Assembly (NCBI GenBank): GCA_019323575.1
Contig: JAHWHB010000070.1
Coordinates: 1-12,698, forward strand
DNA: 12,698 nucleotides
Direction: 5' to 3'
Origin: Candidatus Woesearchaeota archaeon
GTDB lineage: Archaea; Nanobdellota; Nanobdellia; Woesearchaeales; ARS49
Part shown: in pieces, positions 1 to 6,478 of the stretch
Layout: every line of letters starts with the position of its first letter
How positions within the stretch are numbered: position 1 is the first letter of the stretch
Program-made: the position numbers and the translations under genes
Notes under the pieces: model-generated
Seen by the model: the letters and a program-made list of their open reading frames with translations, nothing else
Databases searched by the model: none
What the model was told of the DNA's origin: nothing

Positions 1-738
1 ACAGAACAAGCAGAACTGTTCGCAAAACTACAAGGCGGATACGAAGTGAACAGGTTAAGCGTAGCGCTAAAAGACGGAGTGGCAGACAGGGCGCTCTTAG
101 GCGTACAAGTAGGCCTGGCATTAAACAGATTCAGAGCATCAACGTCATTCTTATACGGAAATGGACCCTGCAGTTACAGACTATTGAGCGGTTTCAACGA
201 AAGAGGGGGCTTTGAAACCTTTTTTGTAGAGGGCGACGCAAGCTATTTGATATGGGGAAATGGAGAAAAGAAAAATTACACCTCGTCAGGAAGCTTTGAC
301 CAATATTACGCAGGCGAAGATCTAGAAAAATCCATCTATGCAATGCTACAAGGTTTCTGGAGAAAGGACAGAATGTCAAGACTTCAGGACTCAAACGCAT
401 TCGGAATAGAAGGTGCACTGCCAATAGTGTTCAACGGGTACGATTATTCCAAAGACGAACAAGGAAACATACACGCAAAAGGATTTTTGATAAGAATGAC
501 ACCTTACACATCATATGGTGAATCAAACTCCAGCAGCGACCTTGTTGCAAGGTCAACAAACACGCCAGGATTTGCAAACGGCATCAGATTTGAAGTCGAA
601 CACGGACGCTATGTAGGAACAAGACTTGACGGCAGATATGTGTTTGAAAGAGTAAACACTCGAGATCCAGTAAATGGAGACAGCAGCAAAGACGGCGGAA
701 AGTTTGAGTTATCATTAGAATTTTATTTAAGATTTTAA
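1..738 (+). CDS. 3' part of a gene for a beta-strand-rich protein with terminal Phe (5' end outside window)
   Basis: The reading frame is open from base 1 to the TAA at 736-738, so at least 245 codons are present and the true start lies upstream. A GTG at 46 is only an internal Val codon, and no ribosome binding site precedes it. I do not recognise the family. The visible sequence has repeated stretches of alternating polar and apolar or aromatic residues split by Gly/Asn/Asp turns, for example RLDGRYVFERVN and the last strand GGKFELSLEFYLRF, which ends in Phe. This resembles a transmembrane beta barrel or a beta-sandwich surface protein. Barrels with C-terminal Phe are a bacterial outer-membrane trait, whereas the surroundings look archaeal, so the barrel idea is tentative. 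Its neighbours downstream also encode envelope proteins. Frame is certain; function is unknown. Confidence 0.8.
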   Translation, partial: TEQAELFAKLQGGYEVNRLSVALKDGVADRALLGVQVGLALNRFRASTSFLYGNGPCSYRLLSGFNERGGFETFFVEGDASYLIWGNGEKKNYTSSGSFDQYYAGEDLEKSIYAMLQGFWRKDRMSRLQDSNAFGIEGALPIVFNGYDYSKDEQGNIHAKGFLIRMTPYTSYGESNSSSDLVARSTNTPGFANGIRFEVEHGRYVGTRLDGRYVFERVNTRDPVNGDSSKDGGKFELSLEFYLRF

Positions 739-745
739 GAAAAAA

Positions 746-754
746 TTTAAATAT
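746..754 (+). promoter_or_regulatory. Archaeal TATA box (TTTAAATAT) before the 807 gene
   Basis: TTTAAATAT lies in the AT-rich gap after the stop at 738 and matches the archaeal box-A consensus. A start about 25 bases downstream would fall near 772-777, inside the 27-base element at 756-782. A second AT-rich match at 722-731 (TTTATTTAAG) would instead put the start near 750, leaving that element at the very 5' end of the RNA. The sequence cannot decide between them. Confidence 0.5.
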
Positions 755-755
755 T

Positions 756-782
756 GGTGCTACTCCGAAGTGAGTATAGCAT
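756..782 (+). promoter_or_regulatory. Shared 27-base leader element, copy 1 (GGTGCT-N15-TAGCAT)
   Basis: The outer hexamers GGTGCT and TAGCAT lie 15 bases apart, exactly as in the copy at 2789-2815. The element can fold: GTGC (757-760) pairs with GCAT (779-782, one G-U), and TACTC (761-765) pairs with GAGTA (772-776), with loop CGAAGT and a two-base TA bulge at 777-778. It sits between the stop at 738 and the ribosome binding site of the next gene. It may be a leader-RNA hairpin, a DNA operator or a small dispersed palindromic repeat. Confidence 0.55.
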
Positions 783-790
783 CAATGTAA

Positions 791-797
791 TGGGGGA
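791..797 (+). promoter_or_regulatory. Ribosome binding site (TGGGGGA) that favours the ATG at 807
   Basis: The G-run abuts the ATG at 798, leaving no spacer. It stands nine bases before the in-frame ATG at 807, which is normal spacing. The later start is therefore preferred. Confidence 0.55.
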
Positions 798-806
798 ATG
801 GAAAAA

Positions 807-1718
807 ATGAAATATGTACAAAAAGCAAAAGATTTTGTTTACAAAGCAGCAAGAGCAGGCGCGTTAACTGCAGCAGGAATAGAACTTTTATTTGCGCCAG
901 GATGCTACACAAACCAGCCGACAATGAGAGAACAAATAAGAAATGAAATAAAACAAACACGTGCAGACGATGCAAGATATGCTGCGTTAACCCCTGAAAA
1001 ACAAAAAGAAGAACTGAAAAAAGACTTTGACGCACTTCTAAAAGACGGAAAAATAGAAAAGGAAGAATTACCCGCGCTTGCAAAAATATTAAAGCGAGCA
1101 AAAGGAACACACCAAGACATATTCACTGAAGCAGAAAAAGCAAGAGATGCTTACCTAAAAGAAAACCCAGTAGAAGTATTCTATGTATTTGCAGTAAGAC
1201 AGGGAGAAAACATGGAATGGTACTTCCTTGAACCAGAGAGGCGACAAAGATTGAATGGAGATTTGAAAGAGATGACTGAAGCATTAGGGGTATCGCTTGA
1301 TGAGCTACTGGCAAAAGCACAAGCTTCAAGCTTCCCAGGACAGACCTTGCCACAAAGAAACTGGACACAAGAACGATTCGACTCATATAATGACTTCCTT
1401 TGGAGAGAGACAGTAAGAATACCACACGGTCGAATCTCAGAAGTAGCAAAGTATTTCCCGCAAGGAATACTAACAGACGGAATGTTAACAGTAACAGCGG
1501 ACGAACATGACTTTTTTGGAAAAAATGGCAGAATTGTCAACGCATTGTTATATGCGATACCTGCTGAAAAACCAAAAGCTGAGAACCCTGCTGACAAAGA
1601 CAAACCTGCTGAGGGTGCAAAGCCTGCAGACGGTGCAACGCCTACTGAAGGTGCAGCGCCTGCTGAGGGTGCAAAGCCTGCAGACGGTGCAACGCCTACT
1701 GAACAGCCTAAAGATTGA
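807..1718 (+). CDS. Putative exported or lipid-anchored protein with Pro/Ala/Glu repeat tail
   Basis: This 303-residue protein belongs to no family I recognise. The start is set by the G-rich ribosome binding site at 791-797; the alternative ATG at 798 would add three residues. A lysine-rich N-terminus is followed by a moderately hydrophobic stretch (about residues 15-32) that ends in APGC, with Cys at 33. This could be an imperfect lipobox, but Pro and Ala at -2 and -3 are not canonical and a Glu interrupts the hydrophobic run, so lipid anchoring is uncertain. Residues 35-255 look mainly helical and charged, with a segment like EF-hand-type wording (DALLKDGKIEKEEL), but no complete motif. 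The last 45 or so residues are a low-complexity Pro/Ala/Glu/Asp/Gly tail built from hexapeptides, probably disordered. The next gene starts 14 bases after its stop, so the two probably share one mRNA. Confidence 0.8.
   Translation: MKYVQKAKDFVYKAARAGALTAAGIELLFAPGCYTNQPTMREQIRNEIKQTRADDARYAALTPEKQKEELKKDFDALLKDGKIEKEELPALAKILKRAKGTHQDIFTEAEKARDAYLKENPVEVFYVFAVRQGENMEWYFLEPERRQRLNGDLKEMTEALGVSLDELLAKAQASSFPGQTLPQRNWTQERFDSYNDFLWRETVRIPHGRISEVAKYFPQGILTDGMLTVTADEHDFFGKNGRIVNALLYAIPAEKPKAENPADKDKPAEGAKPADGATPTEGAAPAEGAKPADGATPTEQPKD
1605..1703 (+). repeat. Tandem in-gene repeat, 54-base period (45 identical bases per copy)
   Basis: Bases 1605-1649 recur without mismatch at 1659-1703, separated by nine bases. 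The period is 54 bases (18 codons), and inside it is a six-residue unit: PAEGAK, PADGAT, PTEGAA, PAEGAK, PADGAT, then PTEQ. Perfect identity at the DNA level, including wobble bases, points to recent duplication or gene conversion. It is coding sequence at the C-terminus of the 807 gene, not a CRISPR array. Confidence 0.93.
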
Positions 1719-1732
1719 GTAATCGTGATTCC

Positions 1733-2755
1733 ATGAAAACTACAAAACTGTTGTCAATTACATCATTGCTATTAATTGCAGCCATGCTTCTAGCGCCAGC
1801 AATAACAGCGCAGGTGCCAGGCGGAATAGCAACAGGAGTAGGAACAACACAGGGAGGAGTTGCAACAGGCCTTGGCTCAACATTTGGAGGAATAGCAAGC
1901 GGTATAGGGGCATTTTTCGGAGGACTGGCCAGCAGCTTAGGAGCATTAAACGGAGGAACTGCAGAGATAATAGATGAAGCAACAGACTCCACAACACCCA
2001 CATATGAACCACCACAAGAGACTCCGCCAACAACAACACCGACAGACACCACTCCAGGAACAACAATGCCTCCACCACCAATACCTCCACCAACAATACC
2101 AGTACCACCCGGAGGGTTTCCAACAAACGCAGATGCAGTATGGGAAGACCTGCCAGACGTTACAATCTCAAAAGCAAGCCCCTCCGGCACAATAATACAA
2201 AGAGATGTATTCTCAAAATGTTCAGACCCAGACGATGACTACTTAGAATTCAATATAGCAACAACCTCAGACCATTATGAACTGGCATTTGTTAACTCAG
2301 ACTTAAGAATATTCAAACTAAACCCATACTATGTAGGAAGTGAAATAATAACACTAACCTGCAACAGAGTACCAGAAAGCTTTTTCTTGCACGTGGTACA
2401 AACAGGAACACCAACACAACCAGAAACAGACTCCGATGAGGACGGACTGAGTGTACACATAAACACAATAAGACTGCCAGACAGTGCAATTGCCGGAGAG
2501 CAAATACCAATCACAATCACATTCAAAAACAATGGACACGAGAAACTGGAAAACGTAAAAGCTACGGTAATAATACAAGACCTTGCAATAAGAGCCTCAG
2601 CAGGCCCAATGGACCTGACAAGAGGCAAAAAAATCAGCAAAACAGTTTATGTAGAGCTACCAGAAGACGTCCAGCCAGGCACATACTACGCGAAAATAAT
2701 GATTGACAGCAACTCACTACACCGAGTAAAACACAGAGAGCTAATAATAGAATAA
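1733..2755 (+). CDS. Secreted surface protein: glycine-zipper-like repeats, Pro/Thr linker, cadherin-like and CARDB-like domains
   Basis: The ATG at 1733 gives 340 residues beginning with a clear signal peptide (about 1-26, cleavage near ITA-QV). A TTG at 1715 would add six residues before the signal, which is less likely. Residues 30-73 are four 11-residue repeats rich in glycine with a GGxAxGxG pattern. Residues 84-128 are a Pro/Thr linker. Residues 137-222 resemble a cadherin-like beta sandwich, with a DPDDDYLEF signature and Cys163 and Cys210 placed for a disulfide. Residues 240-340 resemble a CARDB-type domain with the GEQIPITITFKNNG pattern. There is no C-terminal membrane helix, so the protein is either released or held by the glycine-rich segment. 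It follows the 807 gene by 14 bases, with only a weak GTGAT before the start. Domain names are by eye; the biological role is unknown. Confidence 0.82.
   Translation: MKTTKLLSITSLLLIAAMLLAPAITAQVPGGIATGVGTTQGGVATGLGSTFGGIASGIGAFFGGLASSLGALNGGTAEIIDEATDSTTPTYEPPQETPPTTTPTDTTPGTTMPPPPIPPPTIPVPPGGFPTNADAVWEDLPDVTISKASPSGTIIQRDVFSKCSDPDDDYLEFNIATTSDHYELAFVNSDLRIFKLNPYYVGSEIITLTCNRVPESFFLHVVQTGTPTQPETDSDEDGLSVHINTIRLPDSAIAGEQIPITITFKNNGHEKLENVKATVIIQDLAIRASAGPMDLTRGKKISKTVYVELPEDVQPGTYYAKIMIDSNSLHRVKHRELIIE
1820..1951 (+). repeat. Four tandem 11-codon glycine-rich repeats
   Basis: The encoded units are GGIATGVGTTQ, GGVATGLGSTF, GGIASGIGAFF and GGLASSLGALN, at residues 30-73 of the 1733 protein. 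Glycines and aliphatic positions are fixed while codons have diverged, so this is an older protein-level repeat, unlike the DNA-identical repeat at 1605-1703. GxxxG spacing is typical of glycine zippers that pack in or against membranes. Confidence 0.85.
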
Positions 2756-2765
2756 TTACGCAAGC

Positions 2766-2774
2766 TTTATATAG
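2766..2774 (+). promoter_or_regulatory. Archaeal TATA box (TTTATATAG) before the 2866 gene
   Basis: This is a strong box-A match 11 bases after the stop at 2755. Standard spacing puts the start near 2792-2797, inside the 27-base element at 2789-2815, leaving an mRNA leader of about 70 bases. It should drive the 2866-4103 gene pair. Confidence 0.65.
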
Positions 2775-2788
2775 TGTTACTAGTAGGT

Positions 2789-2815
2789 GGTGCTTGAGTA
2801 AAACTACTCTAGCAT
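2789..2815 (+). promoter_or_regulatory. Shared 27-base leader element, copy 2 (GGTGCT-N15-TAGCAT)
   Basis: This has the same outer hexamers and the same 15-base interior length as 756-782. GTGCT (2790-2794) pairs with AGCAT (2811-2815, one G-U), and a T-T mismatch follows. GAGTA (2796-2800) then pairs with TACTC (2805-2809) around the tetraloop AAAC. In copy 1 the inner arms are in the opposite order (TACTC first), so pairing is kept while the bases are swapped. Confidence 0.6.
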
Positions 2816-2830
2816 AGAAAAACATTAATA

Positions 2831-2847
2831 GCAGAACCGTGTTCTGC
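2831..2847 (+). promoter_or_regulatory. Perfect 7-bp hairpin in the 2866 leader
   Basis: GCAGAAC (2831-2837) and GTTCTGC (2841-2847) are exact inverted repeats around the triplet CGT. The hairpin ends six bases before the G-run ribosome binding site (2854-2859). It could affect access to that site or stabilise the mRNA. No T-run follows, so it does not look like a terminator. Confidence 0.55.
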
Positions 2848-2865
2848 GACATCGGGGGGTTAAGA

Positions 2866-4086
2866 ATGAACAAAATCAAAATAATAACCATATTGGCCAT
2901 ATTCCTAGCAGTCATTAGTGCAGTCTCAGCACTGCCCGCAGTTCTAGAAGAGGTACAGGTTGACGACACAATATTGCAAGAAACCACAATAAACAGACTA
3001 TCATTAGAAAGAGGAGAAGACTACGAAGTAAGAGTAAGATTCACAGCACTAGAAGACATAAACGACGCAGAAGTAAGAGTATTCATCTCAGGATACGAAT
3101 ACAGCGACATAGACGATATCGAAGACAAAACAACAGTATTTGACGCAGAAGAAAACGTCACATACGTAAAAAAACTAAACATACTAATCCCAGATGACGT
3201 AGACAAAGACGACTACAAACTAAGAGTCATAATCTCAGACAGATACAACGACGAACTAACAGCAAACTACAACCTAAAACTTGACGTTCCAAGAAACTCA
3301 CTAAAAATAACAGACGTCGTATTCAACCCAGCAAACGCAGTAAGATCAGGAAGCGCATTGCTAACAACAGTAAGAGTAGAAAACAAGGGAGAAAAAGAAC
3401 AAAACGATGTCAGAGTAACAGTAAACATACCAGGACTAGGAATAAGCTCAACAGAATACATCGACGAAATAGACAACGGCGATGAAGAAGAAGAAACAGA
3501 AGAAATATTCCTAAGAATACCAAAATGCGCGAAATCAGGAAACTATGACGTAGACATAGAAGTAGAGTACTCACAAAGAAAGTACAAAGTAACAGAAAAA
3601 GAAACAATCACAGTACTAGAAGACGAAACCTGCAAAGAAGACACGCCAAAAACAACAATCACACTAGGAAACCAAATGCAAAACGTAATAGCAGGACAAA
3701 CCGCAACATTCCCAATCACCGTTACAAACGCAGGCAGAACAAGCAAGACATTCATTGTAACAATCCCAAGCGCAGACTGGGCAACAATAACAATAACACC
3801 AACAAGCACACTAGTAGTACCTGCAGGACAGACACAAACCGTCTTTGCAAACGTACAAGTAAGCAAAGACACACCACAAGGAGCGCACTCACTAACAGCG
3901 ACAGTATCCTCAGGCGATACAGTACAAGAACTAACACTAACAACAACCGTGCAGCAAACAAAATCAAGCGCACGAGCAATATTCGAGACAATACTGATAG
4001 TGCTAGTAGTTCTGCTTGTCATCCTCGGCATAATAATCGGCATTGCGCACCTACGCAACAAAGAAGACGCCGAGACATACTACTAA
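2866..4086 (+). CDS. S-layer-like, single-pass surface protein with CARDB/NEW3-type domains
   Basis: The ATG at 2866 follows a six-G ribosome binding site with good spacing and begins directly with a signal peptide (residues 1-22, cleavage after VSA). A GTG at 2839 would put nine extra residues before it and is rejected. The 406-residue product has an N-terminal beta domain (about 30-140), a CARDB-like domain (about 145-250, with VRVENKGEKEQNDVRV), Cys221 and Cys256 that may pair, and a NEW3-like domain (about 265-362). A membrane helix (374-393) and a short charged tail complete it. Most of the protein would be outside the cell, anchored at the C-terminus. Proteins of this build in DPANN genomes are often labelled putative S-layer proteins; structural use as an S-layer is inference. 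It is rich in Asp/Glu. The next gene starts 16 bases after its stop. Confidence 0.85.
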   Translation: MNKIKIITILAIFLAVISAVSALPAVLEEVQVDDTILQETTINRLSLERGEDYEVRVRFTALEDINDAEVRVFISGYEYSDIDDIEDKTTVFDAEENVTYVKKLNILIPDDVDKDDYKLRVIISDRYNDELTANYNLKLDVPRNSLKITDVVFNPANAVRSGSALLTTVRVENKGEKEQNDVRVTVNIPGLGISSTEYIDEIDNGDEEEETEEIFLRIPKCAKSGNYDVDIEVEYSQRKYKVTEKETITVLEDETCKEDTPKTTITLGNQMQNVIAGQTATFPITVTNAGRTSKTFIVTIPSADWATITITPTSTLVVPAGQTQTVFANVQVSKDTPQGAHSLTATVSSGDTVQELTLTTTVQQTKSSARAIFETILIVLVVLLVILGIIIGIAHLRNKEDAETYY

Positions 4087-4102
4087 TAATTCCAGAGGAA
4101 CC

Positions 4103-6478
4103 ATGCAGAGAACAACAATCATTTTTTTATTAATCGCATTACTTCTACCAAGCGCCAGCGCTGAATTTCTAGCATTCGGAGACACAACAATAAACCTGGA
4201 GCCATGCACAGCAACAGCAAGAAACATAACAATACAAAACTCAGGACAAGAACAAGCAGCGTACAGCATAAGTGTTGACGGAGCCGGAAGCGATTACGTA
4301 ACATTCTCAAACATCAATTTTGGACTGCTTCCAGGACAGTACACAACAATAAACACATACTACAACATACCCTGCGCAGCAAAACCAGGAAGCTACCCTC
4401 TTTCAGTCTATTTCACAGACGGAGAGATAGAACTTGAGCTGCCGCAAGAGATAATCGTCAGCATCCCAGACAACATAAACCTAACATCAACACAAACAAG
4501 CGCAGTAATACCGCCCTGCGAAACCGCGACATACACCATCTCACTAAGCAATCCATCAAACTTCACAGAAATCTACACAATAACCGCAACAGGACATAGC
4601 GATGTACACGTCAGCGAAAAACAAGCAGTACTAAAACCAAAAGAACAAAAAAACATAATCATAAGCGTAACACCAGAAGACTGCACAGAATCAGGCATAT
4701 ATGCGTTAACAGTACGATTTGAAACAGAAAAATCAGAACAGCAAAAAGAACAAACACTAGAACTAATAATAAAATCAACAGACGTACCTAGAATAGCAGA
4801 AGGAACAAGCAGAATAAGAACAGACTACGTAGACAGCACAGCAGAACTAACAATCCAAAACACAGGAGACAGAATAACACAATACACACTGGGAGTACAA
4901 GGAATAAACTGGGCAACCATAACACCAGAAACAGTAATACTTAACCCTGGGCAGACAAAAACAATAGCGCTAAGACTGGCACCAACACCAGAAACAGCAA
5001 AAGGAAGCTATCCGATTCTGCTAACTGCAACGGTCGAGGAAACAGGAATAAAATACAGCAAAGAACTCATAATAAAACTGCAGCCGCCAACACTTCTTGA
5101 GAGAAACCCAGTATTATTAGTAGCAATCGCGGCAATAGTCTTGGCAGCATTAATATTCCTATACATCATAATCAGATATGTAAGAAGCCCACACTTCAAA
5201 GAATCATACAAGAAATGGAAAGAAAGAAGAAAACAACTGCGAGAAAAACTAGAAGCAATAAGAAAAGCAAGAGAACAAAAACGCGCAGAGCAGCTAAAGA
5301 AAAAACAAGAACAACAAAAGAAAGAGCTAGAAAGAAAACAGGCAGAAAAAGAAAGAATCAAAAAACAACTTCAAAGAGAAGTAGACAAAGAATACAAAAA
5401 ACAGTATCACATAGTCGCAAGAAAAGACCTGATAATAGGAAGAGCAAAAAGAAACACAGGAAAAATAATTGCAATCATATTCGGAATATTACTTCTGATT
5501 TTAATCGGGCTGTTCTGGCAAGTAATAGCACCAAACCTAGAATACGTTGCAATCGGAATAATAATACTAGTCGTAATATACATCGCAAAAAAACTTTCGA
5601 GACTAACAGTAATCAAAGCAAAATGGAAAACCCTGATCGACAAACAAACAACAACAATAAAAACCTGGAAAAAAGGAATATCACAATTAGGAATAACAGC
5701 AAAAAAACCAATAAACAACTTCAAACTGCTGATTAAGAAAACAAAAGCAAGAATATCACCAACACCAGCAGTCTACCAAACAATCCTAATAAAAACAAAC
5801 GCGCCAGACGATGCAATAAGCCTCAAAGCAACATTCACAATACCAAAAAGCTGGATTAAACGAAAACTAGCAACACCAGACGACGTAAAACTAGGAAGAT
5901 TTACTAACAGCTGGACAACAGTCCCGCTCAAAAAAACAGGAGAAGACAAGTATAATGTGCATTATGCTGCAGAAATCAAACCAGGCACGTACAGCATCTA
6001 TGTAAAACCAGGAAAGAAAAAACCAATAAGCAAAAAAACAAAAATAATCATAGGAATAATAGCAATCGCGCTGATAGCAGGAATAGCAGTAATACTATCA
6101 CCGCAGCCAGCAACCATTGCATACGGAATACCATCACAAACCTGGCAGCAAAACACAGTACACCGACTAGACCTGGGCAGGTACTTTACAGACCCGGACA
6201 AAGACAGCCTAACCTACACAGCAACAGAAGCAAAACACATAACAATTGAAATAACAGGCAACACAGCCTACCTAACACCAGAAACAGACTGGACAGGAGA
6301 AGAAAGAGTAAGATTCATAGCAAACGACGGAAAAGGCGGCCAGGCAGCAAGCAACACAATCTCCCTCAAAGTACAAAAACAAGTAATACCACAAAAATAC
6401 CAGCCATACATCGCGATAATATTGTCAATAATCACAATACTGGTTCTAATATGGATAGTCGCAACACAAAAACGCTAA
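4103..6478 (+). CDS. Multi-pass envelope protein: three NEW-type domains, coiled coil, PGF-pre-PGF-like and cadherin-like domains
   Basis: The ATG at 4103, just after AGAGGAA, opens a signal peptide (1-20, cleavage after SASA) of a 791-residue protein; an ATG at 4043 lies inside the previous gene and precedes the signal. Three NEW-type beta domains follow (about 30-122, 128-226, 240-327); the first two carry two Cys each (35/91, 139/194). Then come a membrane helix (336-358), a Lys/Glu/Arg/Gln coiled coil (362-450), a helix pair (453-472, 480-496) and a basic linker. Residues 556-634 resemble the archaeal PGF-pre-PGF domain, with PKSWI, TPDDVKLGRF and PGTYSIYV. A fourth helix (646-665), a cadherin-like domain (672-757, with YFTDPDKDSLTY) and a last helix (768-787) complete it. 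Counting helices, the N-terminal and cadherin-like domains are outside and the coiled coil inside. It probably links the surface layer to the cell interior; this is inference. Confidence 0.85.
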   Translation: MQRTTIIFLLIALLLPSASAEFLAFGDTTINLEPCTATARNITIQNSGQEQAAYSISVDGAGSDYVTFSNINFGLLPGQYTTINTYYNIPCAAKPGSYPLSVYFTDGEIELELPQEIIVSIPDNINLTSTQTSAVIPPCETATYTISLSNPSNFTEIYTITATGHSDVHVSEKQAVLKPKEQKNIIISVTPEDCTESGIYALTVRFETEKSEQQKEQTLELIIKSTDVPRIAEGTSRIRTDYVDSTAELTIQNTGDRITQYTLGVQGINWATITPETVILNPGQTKTIALRLAPTPETAKGSYPILLTATVEETGIKYSKELIIKLQPPTLLERNPVLLVAIAAIVLAALIFLYIIIRYVRSPHFKESYKKWKERRKQLREKLEAIRKAREQKRAEQLKKKQEQQKKELERKQAEKERIKKQLQREVDKEYKKQYHIVARKDLIIGRAKRNTGKIIAIIFGILLLILIGLFWQVIAPNLEYVAIGIIILVVIYIAKKLSRLTVIKAKWKTLIDKQTTTIKTWKKGISQLGITAKKPINNFKLLIKKTKARISPTPAVYQTILIKTNAPDDAISLKATFTIPKSWIKRKLATPDDVKLGRFTNSWTTVPLKKTGEDKYNVHYAAEIKPGTYSIYVKPGKKKPISKKTKIIIGIIAIALIAGIAVILSPQPATIAYGIPSQTWQQNTVHRLDLGRYFTDPDKDSLTYTATEAKHITIEITGNTAYLTPETDWTGEERVRFIANDGKGGQAASNTISLKVQKQVIPQKYQPYIAIILSIITILVLIWIVATQKR

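Noticed and set aside
46..48. GTG as the true start of the first gene
   Set aside because: The frame is open back to base 1 with protein-like sequence, and no ribosome binding site or TATA box precedes it.
1034..1075. EF-hand calcium-binding loop in the 807 protein (DALLKDGKIEKEEL)
   Set aside because: Only the DGKI core is suggestive; the loop lacks the full set of acidic ligands at the required positions.
1605..1703. Possible CRISPR-like repeat
   Set aside because: There are only two units, separated by nine bases, in frame with a protein and encoding a regular hexapeptide pattern.
2839..2841. GTG start for the S-layer-like protein
   Set aside because: It falls in the leader hairpin, upstream of the G-run ribosome binding site. 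The ATG at 2866 is correctly spaced and begins the signal peptide.
3543..4061. 172-codon open frame on the - strand
   Set aside because: It is antisense to the S-layer-like gene, Val/Ser/Cys-rich as expected from reversed Thr/Asn/Ala codons, with no promoter or ribosome binding site.
5215..5736. 173-codon open frame on the + strand with Lys/Arg/Asn/Thr-only composition
   Set aside because: It is a shifted frame inside the coiled-coil and linker coding region of the 4103 gene. Its composition reflects A-rich codons and it has no start signal of its own.
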